Source of the DNA: Lutibacter sp.
GTDB taxonomy: Bacteria; Bacteroidota; Bacteroidia; Flavobacteriales; Flavobacteriaceae
DNA: 44,915 nt
Direction of reading: 5' to 3'
Assembly (NCBI GenBank): GCA_028696945.1
Contig: JAQVGD010000006.1
Location: forward strand, 1 to 44,915
Shown here: positions 22,952 through 31,696 of the stretch, in pieces
Layout: each line of letters opens with the position of its first letter
Position numbering within the stretch: position 1 is the first letter of the stretch
Translations under genes and position numbers: made by a program
Notes under the pieces: model-generated
Database searches by the model: none
What the model was told of the DNA's origin: nothing
The model's input: the letters and a program-made list of their open reading frames with translations, nothing else

Positions 22952-24184
22952 ATGACTCCAGAAACACTTTTCTATCTATTAATCGCCATCATTGTTGCTA
23001 AATTTTTATTTGATACTTTTATGGATTCCTTAAATGCGAAACATTTTAATGATTCAATTCCACCAGAATTAGAAGGAATTTATAATGAGGCTGAATATTT
23101 GAAATCCCAAGAATATAAAAAAGCAAATTATAAATTTTCAACGATTACAAGTATTATCTCCATCATTGCCACACTGTTGTTTTTTATTTTTGAAGGTTTT
23201 GCTTTTGTTGATAATTTAGCCCGAAGTTTTTCAGACAATACTATTGTCATCACTTTGATTTTCTTTGGAATTATTATTTTTGCAAGTGATCTTTTATCAC
23301 TGCCTTTTTCTTATTATGCAACATTTGTGATTGAAGAAAAATTTGGGTTCAATAAAACATCAAAAAAAACATTTGTATTCGACAAAATTAAAGGCTGGTT
23401 GATGATGATTTTTGTTGGCGGAGGCGTTTTGGCATTAATCACTTGGTTTTATCAATTAACAACAACTGATTTTTGGTTGTATGCTTGGGCATTAATGACT
23501 GTTATTACTATTTTTATAAATCTTTTCTATTCAAAATTGATTGTTCCTATTTTTAACAAACAAACGCCATTGGAAAGCGGCGAATTAAAAAATGAAATTG
23601 AAAATTTTGCTAAAAAAGTTGGATTTAAACTTGAAAATGTTTTTGTAATCGACGGCTCTAAAAGATCCACAAAAGCAAATGCTTACTTTTCGGGTTTTGG
23701 AAAACAAAAGAGAATAACACTATACGACACCTTAATAAACGATTTGAAAACCGATGAAATTGTTGCTGTTTTGGCGCATGAAGTTGGTCATTACAAGAAA
23801 AAGCATATTATTTATAACTTGTTGTTTTCTATTTTATTAACTGGATTTACGTTTTACGTTTTATCATTATTGGTCGGCAATTTAACCTTGTCACAGGCTT
23901 TGGGCGTTGAAACGGCCAGTTTTCATATCGGTCTGATTGCTTTTGGCGTTTTATACAGTCCGATTTCTGAAATTACCAGCTTATTTATGAACGCCTTCTC
24001 CCGTAAATTTGAATATCAGGCAGATGATTACGCAAAAGAAAATTTCAATGCAAACGCATTAATTTCTGCTTTAAAAAAATTGTCAAAAAATAGCTTGAGT
24101 AATTTAACGCCACATCCTTTATATGTGAAAATGCATTACTCTCACCCTACACTATTACAGCGTTTTTTAAATTTAAAAAAATAA
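22952..24184 (+). CDS. M48 zinc metallopeptidase, CAAX protease (Ste24) type
   Basis: Integral membrane protease of the Ste24/HtpX superfamily. The 410 residues contain an N-terminal membrane segment (LFYLLIAIIVAKFLF), further hydrophobic stretches (about 65-85, 100-125, 150-175, 178-195, 290-310, 325-345), and the catalytic HEVGH in VLAHEVGHYKKKHI (about 275-288). The third ligand, Glu, lies in FSRKFEYQADDYAKE (about 350-364), the Ste24-type ExxxxD. SGFGKQKRITLYDTLI is the conserved segment before the active site. Bacteria do not use CAAX prenylation in the eukaryotic sense, so the role is probably membrane protein quality control. It is followed 44 bases later by the rel gene. Confidence 0.92.
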   Translation: MTPETLFYLLIAIIVAKFLFDTFMDSLNAKHFNDSIPPELEGIYNEAEYLKSQEYKKANYKFSTITSIISIIATLLFFIFEGFAFVDNLARSFSDNTIVITLIFFGIIIFASDLLSLPFSYYATFVIEEKFGFNKTSKKTFVFDKIKGWLMMIFVGGGVLALITWFYQLTTTDFWLYAWALMTVITIFINLFYSKLIVPIFNKQTPLESGELKNEIENFAKKVGFKLENVFVIDGSKRSTKANAYFSGFGKQKRITLYDTLINDLKTDEIVAVLAHEVGHYKKKHIIYNLLFSILLTGFTFYVLSLLVGNLTLSQALGVETASFHIGLIAFGVLYSPISEITSLFMNAFSRKFEYQADDYAKENFNANALISALKKLSKNSLSNLTPHPLYVKMHYSHPTLLQRFLNLKK

Positions 24185-24228
24185 ATGCAAATAATTGATT
24201 AATCAATTTTAATCAGTATTTTTAGGCG

Positions 24229-26448
24229 ATGACTTACAACTTATCCATAGAAGAAGAAAATAAAGAGATTGCAAGGCGCTACAAAGATTTGTTAAAAGGC
24301 GCCTACCAATCTTTTACGGATACCGACAAAAAAGAAATTAGAAAAGCTTTTGAATTGGCGTTGGAAGCGCATAGCAATCAACGCCGACTAACTGGCGAAC
24401 CCTACATTTTTCATCCTATCGCTGTTGCCAAAATAGTTGCTTATGAAATCGGTCTTCATGCCACTTCAATTATTGCAGCTTTATTACATGATGTTGTAGA
24501 AGATACTGCTTATAATATTCAGGATATTGAGCGAATGTTTGGCGAATCAGTTGCTAAAATTGTTTTTGGATTAACAAAAATTTCTCACTTAAAAAAAGAT
24601 CAGGATGTCTCCGTGCAAGCTGAGAATTTTAGAAAAATGCTCTTAACTTTAAATGATGATGTAAGGGTTATTTTGATAAAAATTGCTGACAGGTTGCACA
24701 ATATGAAAACTATGGATGCAATGCCGGCAGACAAGCAGTTAAAAATTGCCTCAGAAACCTTATATATTTATGCACCGCTTGCACATCGATTAGGACTTTA
24801 CAATATAAAAACAGAGTTAGAAAATCTTGGGTTGAAGTATATGGAACCTGAAGTTTATAACGAAATCCGAGATCGAGTAACACAAAGCAAGGAAGAACAA
24901 GATAAATATATTGAAACATTCTCCAATATTATCAGTGAATCTTTAGATAAGGAAGGATTCAAATATATTATTAAAGGTCGAAGAAAATCTATCTACTCCA
25001 TTCACAAAAAAATGCTTTCGCAAGGTGTTTCTTATGATGAAATTTACGACAAGTTTGCGATTAGAATAATTTATAAATCAACTGATAAAGACGAAAAATT
25101 TGACGCATGGAAGATATATTCCATTGTAACAGATCAATTTAGGCCAAATCCAAGCAGGTTGCGTGATTGGATTGGCCAACCAAAATCTACTGGATATGAA
25201 TCACTTCATATTACTGTAATGGGTCCACAAGGAAAATGGGTTGAAGTACAAATTCGTTCAGAAAGAATGAATGAAATCGCCGAAAAAGGCTATGCAGCCC
25301 ATTATAAATATAAAAATTCAAATGAACGTGAAAGTGGCTTGGAAGATTGGTTAAATAAAATTAAAGAAACTTTTGAAAATTCTAATGGCAGCGCAATAGA
25401 TTTTGTTGAAGATTTTAAATTAGATTTATATGCTAAAGAAATTTTTATTTTTACACCAAACGGTGATCTAAAAGCCTTGCCTAAAAATGCCACCGCACTG
25501 GATTTTGCGTTTGCAATTCACACTCAAATTGGAATGAACTGCAGAGGCGCAAAAGTAAATGGAAAATTAAAACCAATAAGCCATGTACTTCAAAGCGGAG
25601 ATCAAGTTGAAATAATCACTTCAAAAAGCCAAAAGCCAACAATAGGCTGGTTGGATTTTGTGGTAACCTCCAGAGCTAGAAATCGTATTAAAAATGCTTT
25701 AAAAGAAAGTCAAAAGAAAATTGCTGAAGAAGGAAAAGAAGTTTTAACCCGAAAACTCAAACATTTAAAAATTGAACTCAATGAAAAAGTGGTCAATGAA
25801 CTTGTAACATATTTTAAACTGAGAACAAGTCAGGATTTATTTTACAGAATGGGAATTGGTTCAATTGACAATCCAATGTTAAAAGAATTCATTCACAAAC
25901 GAAATAATGCATTTGTAAGCTTCTTCAAAAATAGAATTAAACGCAGTCCAAGCAAGAAGGAGTTTATTGAAAAAGATGAAATTATAGACAAGTATGATTC
26001 TTTAGTCTTCGGAAGAGAAGAAGAACAATTAGATTATAAAATGTCTCCGTGTTGCAGTCCTATTCCGGGAGATAAAGTTTTTGGTTTTATTACCATAAAT
26101 GATGGCATTAAAATTCACAAACAAGATTGCCCGAATGCCATTAGTTTACAGGCAAATTATGCTTATAGAATTTTAAGCGCCAAATGGATTGATTCTACAA
26201 AACAGGAATTTAAGGCCATTATAAAAATTTATGGTATTGACCATGTTGGAATGGTTAATGAAATTACCCAAATTATTTCAAACAATATGAACGTAAATAT
26301 TCACAGTTTAAATATAGCAGGTGATGATGGTCTTTTTGAAGGAAAAATTACTGTTAGCGTGCAAAATAAATCTCAACTTCAAAAACTATGTGATCGTATT
26401 AAGAAAATAGAAGGTATTGATACTGTGGACCGAATTTATAAATATTAA
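24229..26448 (+). CDS. Bifunctional (p)ppGpp synthetase/hydrolase, Rel/SpoT
   Basis: Makes and degrades the alarmone (p)ppGpp in the stringent response. The 739 residues have all domains: HD hydrolase (about 45-195, with H in HPIAVAKIVA, HD in LLHDVVEDT and KIADRLHNMKTM), synthetase (about 240-370, with RRKSIYSIHKKM, DEIYDKFAIRII and STGYESLHIT plus VEVQIRSERMNEIAEKGYAAH), TGS (about 400-460, IFIFTPNGDLKALPKNATALDFAFAIHT), a helical region, a zinc-finger-like MSPCCSPIPGDKVFGFITINDGIKIHKQDCPN (Cys pair and His-Cys), and ACT (about 660-735). Both active sites look intact, so it is probably the main enzyme for both reactions. The ATG follows a TATTTTTA segment by six bases. The next gene, fur, is separated by 102 bases. 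Confidence 0.95.
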   Translation: MTYNLSIEEENKEIARRYKDLLKGAYQSFTDTDKKEIRKAFELALEAHSNQRRLTGEPYIFHPIAVAKIVAYEIGLHATSIIAALLHDVVEDTAYNIQDIERMFGESVAKIVFGLTKISHLKKDQDVSVQAENFRKMLLTLNDDVRVILIKIADRLHNMKTMDAMPADKQLKIASETLYIYAPLAHRLGLYNIKTELENLGLKYMEPEVYNEIRDRVTQSKEEQDKYIETFSNIISESLDKEGFKYIIKGRRKSIYSIHKKMLSQGVSYDEIYDKFAIRIIYKSTDKDEKFDAWKIYSIVTDQFRPNPSRLRDWIGQPKSTGYESLHITVMGPQGKWVEVQIRSERMNEIAEKGYAAHYKYKNSNERESGLEDWLNKIKETFENSNGSAIDFVEDFKLDLYAKEIFIFTPNGDLKALPKNATALDFAFAIHTQIGMNCRGAKVNGKLKPISHVLQSGDQVEIITSKSQKPTIGWLDFVVTSRARNRIKNALKESQKKIAEEGKEVLTRKLKHLKIELNEKVVNELVTYFKLRTSQDLFYRMGIGSIDNPMLKEFIHKRNNAFVSFFKNRIKRSPSKKEFIEKDEIIDKYDSLVFGREEEQLDYKMSPCCSPIPGDKVFGFITINDGIKIHKQDCPNAISLQANYAYRILSAKWIDSTKQEFKAIIKIYGIDHVGMVNEITQIISNNMNVNIHSLNIAGDDGLFEGKITVSVQNKSQLQKLCDRIKKIEGIDTVDRIYKY

Positions 26449-26525
26449 ATTTGTTCACAATTCAAAGTTAATAAATATGCTGATTACCTGCCCTTTTATT
26501 TAAAAAATAGAATTAAATTTGTTCA
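26446..26525 (+). promoter_or_regulatory. Two identical 14-base repeats with -7 boxes upstream of fur
   Basis: ATTAAATTTGTTCA occurs at 26444-26457 (across the rel stop codon) and at 26512-26525. Each contains TAAATTTG (26446-26453 and 26514-26521), a match to TAnnTTTG. They could be tandem promoters of fur or a repeated binding site. The second gives a leader of about 24 bases. Confidence 0.4.
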
Positions 26526-26550
26526 GTTTTAAAACTCAATTAAGATAATT

Positions 26551-26994
26551 ATGAGTAGTGAAGATCAAAAAATTGTAAAGGGTGTTTTTGTGAATTTTCT
26601 TGAAGCGAATAGCCATAGAAAAACGCCTGAACGATTTGCTATTTTGCAAGAAATTTATAATTTAGACCATCATTTCGACATTGAATCTCTCTATATCCAG
26701 ATGAAAAATAAAAATTATCGGGTAAGTAGAGCCACGCTATACAATACCATTGAATTATTGCTGGAATCGGGATTGGTAAGAAAACACCAGTTTGGCCAAA
26801 ATCAGTCTTTCTACGAAAAATCATATTTCGACAGGCAACATGACCATGTTATTTTAACCGATACGGGTGAAGTCATTGAATTTTGTGATCCAAGAGTTCA
26901 AATTATTAAAAAAACCATTGAAGAAACTTTTAATATTGACATTCAAAAACACTCACTTTATTTCTACGGAACAAAAAAATCAAACAATAATTAA
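26551..26994 (+). CDS. Fur-family metal-dependent transcriptional repressor
   Basis: Winged-helix regulator that represses metal-uptake genes when loaded with Fe, Zn or Mn. The 147 residues contain the DNA-binding domain (about 10-85; recognition helix [15 protein letters not shown], 56-70) and the metal site [19 protein letters not shown] (96-113), with the two His of HDH. The structural-zinc CxxC of classical Fur is replaced by LTDT here and no second C-terminal CxxC is present, so metal specificity cannot be told from sequence. It lies between rel and purA with 37 bases to purA; that tight spacing suggests at least partial co-transcription. Confidence 0.9.
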   Translation: MSSEDQKIVKGVFVNFLEANSHRKTPERFAILQEIYNLDHHFDIESLYIQMKNKNYRVSRATLYNTIELLLESGLVRKHQFGQNQSFYEKSYFDRQHDHVILTDTGEVIEFCDPRVQIIKKTIEETFNIDIQKHSLYFYGTKKSNNN

Positions 26995-27031
26995 CAATAT
27001 ATAACTTAATTAACAATACAAAATTAAGCAA

Positions 27032-28303
27032 ATGGCTGTAAATTTATTATTAGGACTGCAATGGGGAGATGAAGGGAAAGGCAAAATTGTAGATGTCCTC
27101 ACGTCTAATTATGATATAATTGCTCGATTTCAAGGCGGTCCAAACGCAGGGCATACCTTAATTTTTGATGGGCACAAACACGTTTTACACACAATTCCTT
27201 CTGGTATATTTCATAAAAACGCCATGAATCTTGTAGGAAATGGCGTAGTGATTGATCCTGTAATTTTTAAAAAGGAATTAGAAAATCTAGAAAAGTTCAA
27301 TTTAGATATAAAATCTAAATTGTTAATATCAAGAAAAGCACATTTAATTCTGCCAACTCACCGTTTGTTAGATGCAGCTAGCGAAACCTCAAAAGGAAAA
27401 GCCAAAATTGGCTCAACCTTAAAAGGAATTGGACCAACTTATATGGATAAAACTGGAAGAAATGGTATGCGAGTTGGAGATTTAGAATTGGCGGATTGGA
27501 AAGATAAATATCATGCATTGGCTGAAAAACATCTCAGAATGCTCGAATTTTTCAAAGTTGAAATTGAATATGATTTACCAGAACTGGAAAAAGATTTTTT
27601 TGGTGCCATTGAGGTTTTAAAACAACTTACTTTTATTGACAGTGAAGAGTATTTAAACAATGCCCTAAAAAATAAGAAAACTATTTTGGCCGAAGGGGCT
27701 CAAGGTTCTATGCTAGACATCGATTTTGGTACCTATCCTTTTGTAACATCTTCCAATACAACTGCTGCCGGGGCTTGTACTGGTTTGGGCGTAGCACCAA
27801 ATAAAATTGGTGAGGTTTTTGGAATTTTTAAAGCCTATACCACTCGTGTTGGCTCAGGTCCTTTCCCAACAGAATTATTTGATGAAGATGGCGCAACAAT
27901 GGGAAGAGTTGGACAAGAATTTGGAGCAACAACAGGAAGACCTCGCCGTTGCGGCTGGCTGGATTTGGTGGCGTTAAAATATGCTGTTCAAATTAGTGGC
28001 GTAACCCAATTGATTATGATGAAAGGTGATGTGCTTTCAGGATTTTCTATTTTAAAAGCTTGCACTTCTTACAATTATCAAGGAACTGAAATTAGCCATT
28101 TTCCGTACAATGTTGAAGAACACAATGTAACACCAATTTATACGGAATTTAAGGGCTGGAAGCAAGATTTAACGGGAATGACAAGTGCTGCAACATTGCC
28201 AAAAGAATTGAACAATTACATTAAATTTATAGAAGACTTTGTTGAAGTACCCGTAAAAATTGTTTCTGTGGGGCCAGACAGAAAGCAAACCATAATGAGA
28301 TAA
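27032..28303 (+). CDS. purA: Adenylosuccinate synthetase
   Basis: GTP-dependent enzyme joining IMP and aspartate to adenylosuccinate, the first committed step to AMP. The 423 residues are full length. Signatures: the start VNLLLGLQWGDEGKGKIVD (P-loop with GDEGKGK, about 11-17), QGGPNAGHTL (about 35-44), the IMP site STLKGIGPTYMDKTGRNG (about 127-144), the second signature EGAQGSMLDIDFGTYPFVTSSNT (about 219-241) and TTGRPRRCGWLDLVALKYA (about 298-316). The C-terminal GPDRKQTI closes the nucleotide site. A terminator follows immediately. Confidence 0.97.
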   Translation: MAVNLLLGLQWGDEGKGKIVDVLTSNYDIIARFQGGPNAGHTLIFDGHKHVLHTIPSGIFHKNAMNLVGNGVVIDPVIFKKELENLEKFNLDIKSKLLISRKAHLILPTHRLLDAASETSKGKAKIGSTLKGIGPTYMDKTGRNGMRVGDLELADWKDKYHALAEKHLRMLEFFKVEIEYDLPELEKDFFGAIEVLKQLTFIDSEEYLNNALKNKKTILAEGAQGSMLDIDFGTYPFVTSSNTTAAGACTGLGVAPNKIGEVFGIFKAYTTRVGSGPFPTELFDEDGATMGRVGQEFGATTGRPRRCGWLDLVALKYAVQISGVTQLIMMKGDVLSGFSILKACTSYNYQGTEISHFPYNVEEHNVTPIYTEFKGWKQDLTGMTSAATLPKELNNYIKFIEDFVEVPVKIVSVGPDRKQTIMR

Positions 28304-28308
28304 AATCA

Positions 28309-28336
28309 AGAAAGCTCCAAAAATGGAGCTTTTTTA
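28309..28336 (+). terminator. Terminator after purA
   Basis: AAAGCTCCA (28311-28319) pairs with TGGAGCTTT (28324-28332) around four bases, followed by a T run. It begins about seven bases after the purA stop. Confidence 0.85.
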
Positions 28337-28398
28337 TTTTATTAGTTTTATAATTTACATCCTTCTTTTTCATTAGTTTTGTAACAAAATAATCAGGT

Positions 28399-30123
28399 TT
28401 GAAAAAATTAATTTTCTTCGTTATTATATTTGTCAGTATTGCAGGATTTTCTCAAACAAAAAAAATACAAATCCTAAGAGCTGATAACACTTTTGTTAAA
28501 CCTGAATATCCAGGAGCAACAATCTCTGTAGGAAATGTATTTATTGAGCACGAAGGCGCAACATTGCGTTGCGACAAAGCCTATATTTATCAGGAAAAAA
28601 AGTTGATAAAAGCAATGGGAAATGTTGTTATAAATCAGGGTGATACCATTGTGCAAACCAGTAAATATACAGACTATGATGCCAATTCAAAAATAGCAAC
28701 TTCTTGGGGAAATGTAGTATTGAAAGATGATTCAATGACACTTCAAACTGATACTTTACGGTTTGACAGAGAAAACCAACAACTTTATTACAAAAGTGGC
28801 GGAACAATTACCGATGCGAATAATGTATTAAAAAGCAGAATAGGAGATTATTATTTACGCACCAAAAAATTTCAGGCTTTTACCAACGTTGAAATTACCA
28901 ATAAGGACAGTAAAGTAGTTTCAAACCATCTCGATTATTATACCGATACAGGAATTGCCGATTTGCTTGGGCCATCAACTATCACAAGCAAACAAGATTC
29001 TATTTATACCGAAAAAGGACACCATAATTCAAAAACAAATATTTCGCATTTTTTAAAAAATTCTAAAATTTTCTACAACGATCGTACCATCGAAGGCGAT
29101 AGCTTGTACTACAATAAAAATATTGAGTTTGCTTCTGCAACAGGAAATATTATTGTGGTGGATACCATCAATAAATCAATCATAAAAGGTGGCTATGCAG
29201 AATATTTTAAACTGAAAGATTCCGTTTTTATCATTGAAAAAGCAGTGGCAATTTCTATCGTAGAAAAGGATTCCGTTTTTATACATGGCGATAAATTAAT
29301 GGTTACAGGAAAAGTTGAAGACCGTATTGTAAGGGCTTTTAATCACGTAAAAATTTTTAAATCGGATTTGCAGGGAAAATGCGATTCCTTAATAACTTTT
29401 GAAAAAACAGGATTGACCAAATTACTTATAAATCCGGTAATGTGGACAGAAGGAAATCAAATAACAGGTGATACCATTCATTTAATCTCAAATCCTAAAA
29501 CAGAACAACTCGACTCATTAAAAATATTGGATAATGCTTTTATGGTTCAAAAAGATTCTGCAGGCTTTAGCCAAATGAAGGGTAAAAACATGTATGGAAA
29601 ATTTACAAACAACGCCCTAAAAACCTTAGATGTTGTTGGAAATAGCGAAGTGGTTTTCTATCTGAGAAATGACCTTCAGGAATTGATAGGGATTACACGG
29701 ATGAAGAGCAGTAAAAATATTTTTATTACCCTAGAAAATAATGAAATTGAAACCATCGATTTTAATAGGAAACCCGAAGGAAAAACATATCCACCATCAA
29801 AACTTCCTAAAGCTGAGGAAATTTTAAAAGGATTTGTTTGGCGAGAAAAAGAACGCCCACTCAACAAAGACGGAATTTTTATTTATGATGATTTAGAAAT
29901 TGATAAAAAAGAAACTAAAAAAATAGAAACTAATGAAAAAGAGACTAAAGAAATAGAAACTAAAGAAATAGAAACTAATGAAGAAAAGACTAATGAAGAA
30001 AGGACTAATGAAAAAGAGACTAATGAAAAAGAAACTAAAAAAATAGAAACTAATGAAAAAGAGACTAATGAAAAAAAGAATAATGAAAAAGAAACTAATA
30101 AAATAGAAATTACAAAAAATTGA
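28399..30123 (+). CDS. LptA/OstA-like outer-membrane biogenesis protein with repetitive tail
   Basis: Exported protein with OstA/LptA-type beta-jellyroll domains, which carry lipopolysaccharide through the periplasm to the outer membrane. The start is TTG 28399, giving MKKLIFFVIIFVSIAGFSQ, a signal peptide. The body (about 20-490) is a long series of beta strands with recurring asparagine/aspartate turns (ATLRCDKAYIYQEKKLIKAMGNVVI and similar repeats spaced about 30-40 residues), longer than E. coli LptA and typical of the flavobacterial form. The last 75 residues (about 500-574) are a low-complexity tail of ETNEK/ETKKI-type units encoded by near-tandem 15-18-bp DNA repeats. TGA overlaps the next start (TTG) in the shape TTGA, so it is translationally coupled to the aminotransferase. 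Confidence 0.85.
   Translation: MKKLIFFVIIFVSIAGFSQTKKIQILRADNTFVKPEYPGATISVGNVFIEHEGATLRCDKAYIYQEKKLIKAMGNVVINQGDTIVQTSKYTDYDANSKIATSWGNVVLKDDSMTLQTDTLRFDRENQQLYYKSGGTITDANNVLKSRIGDYYLRTKKFQAFTNVEITNKDSKVVSNHLDYYTDTGIADLLGPSTITSKQDSIYTEKGHHNSKTNISHFLKNSKIFYNDRTIEGDSLYYNKNIEFASATGNIIVVDTINKSIIKGGYAEYFKLKDSVFIIEKAVAISIVEKDSVFIHGDKLMVTGKVEDRIVRAFNHVKIFKSDLQGKCDSLITFEKTGLTKLLINPVMWTEGNQITGDTIHLISNPKTEQLDSLKILDNAFMVQKDSAGFSQMKGKNMYGKFTNNALKTLDVVGNSEVVFYLRNDLQELIGITRMKSSKNIFITLENNEIETIDFNRKPEGKTYPPSKLPKAEEILKGFVWREKERPLNKDGIFIYDDLEIDKKETKKIETNEKETKEIETKEIETNEEKTNEERTNEKETNEKETKKIETNEKETNEKKNNEKETNKIEITKN
29911..30108 (+). repeat. Coding tandem repeats in the ostA-like tail
   Basis: About 12 variants of units such as GAAACTAATGAAAAA and GAAACTAAAAAAATA occupy the last 200 bases of the gene, encoding ETNEK and ETKKI steps. 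All unit lengths are multiples of three, so gain or loss of units keeps the frame. Copy number likely varies between strains. Confidence 0.85.
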
Positions 30124-31319
30124 AAGAAGATTTTTTTAAATACCAAGCACAAACATCCTCACACCCATTGGCAATACAAATATCTCACGCCAATGGATGC
30201 TATGTTTACGATTCAAATGGCAAAGAATATTTAGATTTTGTGGCAGGTGTTTCCGCAAATACCTTGGGTCACAATTACCCTAGAATTTCACAGGCAATAA
30301 AGGATCAAGTGGATAAATACACGCACGTAATGGTTTATGGCGAATTTGTGCAACAGCCTCAAGTTGAATTATGCAAGTTATTGGCATCAAATTTACCAAA
30401 TCCTTTAGAAACCGTTTATTTAACAAATTCAGGAACCGAAGCCACAGAAGGTGCCTTAAAATTAGTCAAACGTTTCACAGGAAGAAGTGAAATAATAGCC
30501 GCAAAAAATGGCTATCACGGCAATACGCAGGGTGCTATGAGTGTTTGTGGTGCAGAAGAACAAAACAGTGCTTTCAGACCCTTAATTCCTGGAATTAAAT
30601 TTATAAAATTTAACAATTTAAACGATATAAATAAAATAACGACCAATACGGCTGGAGTCATTTTAGAAACTATCCAAGGAGGTGCCGGTTTTATACAATC
30701 CCAAAACGATTATTTAAAAAAGGTTAAGGAAAGATGTATGGAAGTTGGTGCTTTGCTAATTTTAGATGAAATCCAATCGGGAATTGGACGCACTGGAAAA
30801 TTATTCGGATTTGAAAATTACAATGTTGTTCCCGACATCATTATTGCGGGAAAAGGTTTGGGAGGAGGAATGCCAATTGGCGCATTTATTTCTTCATTCC
30901 AAATTATGGATTGTTTAAAACAAAATCCAAAACTTGGACATATCACTACTTTTGGCGGACATCCAGTAATTGCTGCTACTGCACTTGCAACGCTTACCGA
31001 ATTACTCAATTCCGACTTAATTGCTCAAACACTTCAAAAAGAAGCTTTATTTAGAAAGTTATTGGTTCATCCATTAATAACTGAAATTAGGGGAAAAGGA
31101 CTTATGCTTGCCCCAATGGTTGAAAGTAGCGAAATGGCCTCAAAAATTATTTTAAAATGTTTAGATAAAGGATTGATTATGTTTTGGTTATTGTTTGAAG
31201 GAAAAGCTTTGAGAATAACACCGCCCCTTAACATTTCTGAAGATGAAATTTACAAGGGTTGTAACATTCTTATTGGGGTATTAAATGAGATTTTAAGCGA
31301 ATACGATCAATCAAATTAA
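30120..31319 (+). CDS. Class III (acetylornithine/ornithine-type) PLP aminotransferase
   Basis: Pyridoxal-phosphate aminotransferase of subgroup III, 399 residues, usually annotated as 'aspartate aminotransferase family' in this group. Visible parts: YLTNSGTEATEGALKLVKRFTGR (about 100-122, PLP phosphate site), AKNGYHGNTQGAMSVCG, LILDEIQSGIGRTGKLFGFENY (about 213-234, Asp for the pyridine N) and the Schiff-base Lys in IIIAGKGLGGGMPIGAF (about 240-256; K of AGKG). The specific substrate cannot be told; acetylornithine, ornithine, or another omega-amino acid are all possible. The start is a TTG overlapping the ostA stop by three bases. It ends the plus-strand run. Confidence 0.88.
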   Translation: MKEDFFKYQAQTSSHPLAIQISHANGCYVYDSNGKEYLDFVAGVSANTLGHNYPRISQAIKDQVDKYTHVMVYGEFVQQPQVELCKLLASNLPNPLETVYLTNSGTEATEGALKLVKRFTGRSEIIAAKNGYHGNTQGAMSVCGAEEQNSAFRPLIPGIKFIKFNNLNDINKITTNTAGVILETIQGGAGFIQSQNDYLKKVKERCMEVGALLILDEIQSGIGRTGKLFGFENYNVVPDIIIAGKGLGGGMPIGAFISSFQIMDCLKQNPKLGHITTFGGHPVIAATALATLTELLNSDLIAQTLQKEALFRKLLVHPLITEIRGKGLMLAPMVESSEMASKIILKCLDKGLIMFWLLFEGKALRITPPLNISEDEIYKGCNILIGVLNEILSEYDQSN

Positions 31320-31463
31320 CCTTAACTCCCTACTATCCTCCTATCATTTAGTACATTAGTTAAAATTATGTTAATCTAGTACTATGCTATGCCTAATAGT
31401 GTAACAATTTTTATTTTGAGGCGTCTATTAAATAAATAGCGACAACATAAAAACTAATATATT

Positions 31464-31586
31464 ATGAAAACAACAGGTTTAAACCAAACAGAAAAAAACA
31501 AAAAAAATATTGCTTTTGAAAGTTTTTCAACAACAAAAAGATTACAATGGGATAAATACAGAAGATATGGAATGTTTGTTTCTTAA
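31464..31586 (+). CDS. Small basic protein of 40 residues, unknown
   Basis: ATG 31464 to TAA 31584-31586 encodes MKTTGLNQTEKNKKN followed by IAFESFSTTKRLQWDKYRRY and GMFVS. It is rich in Lys and Arg, with no membrane segment or signal peptide. A promoter-like TTATTTTG (about 31413) lies roughly 45 bases upstream, and a clean terminator follows at 31626-31657, so the ORF sits in its own small transcription unit. No family recognised. It could equally be a small RNA with a chance ORF. Confidence 0.4.
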   Translation: MKTTGLNQTEKNKKNIAFESFSTTKRLQWDKYRRYGMFVS

Positions 31587-31625
31587 AATTTTAAAATAAA
31601 GTAAAAGTTTTCAAATTACCTAAAA

Positions 31626-31657
31626 TAAAAAATGCATCCAAATTGGGTGCATTTTTT
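31626..31657. terminator. Bidirectional terminator between the small ORF and the SPFH gene
   Basis: AAAAATGCATCC (about 31628-31639) pairs with GGGTGCATTTTTT (31645-31657), with one G-U in RNA. T runs occur on both strands. It lies 40 bases downstream of both the 40-residue ORF (plus) and the SPFH gene (minus). Confidence 0.8.
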
Positions 31658-31696
31658 ATAACAAGTTTAATACCATTTAAACATTTAATTGAAATT

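Noticed and set aside
29883-30152. 89-codon minus-strand ORF with Leu/Ser/Phe-rich repeats that looks like a membrane protein
   Set aside because: It is the exact antisense of the repeat tail of the OstA-like gene; the hydrophobic pattern comes from reading ETNEK codons backwards.
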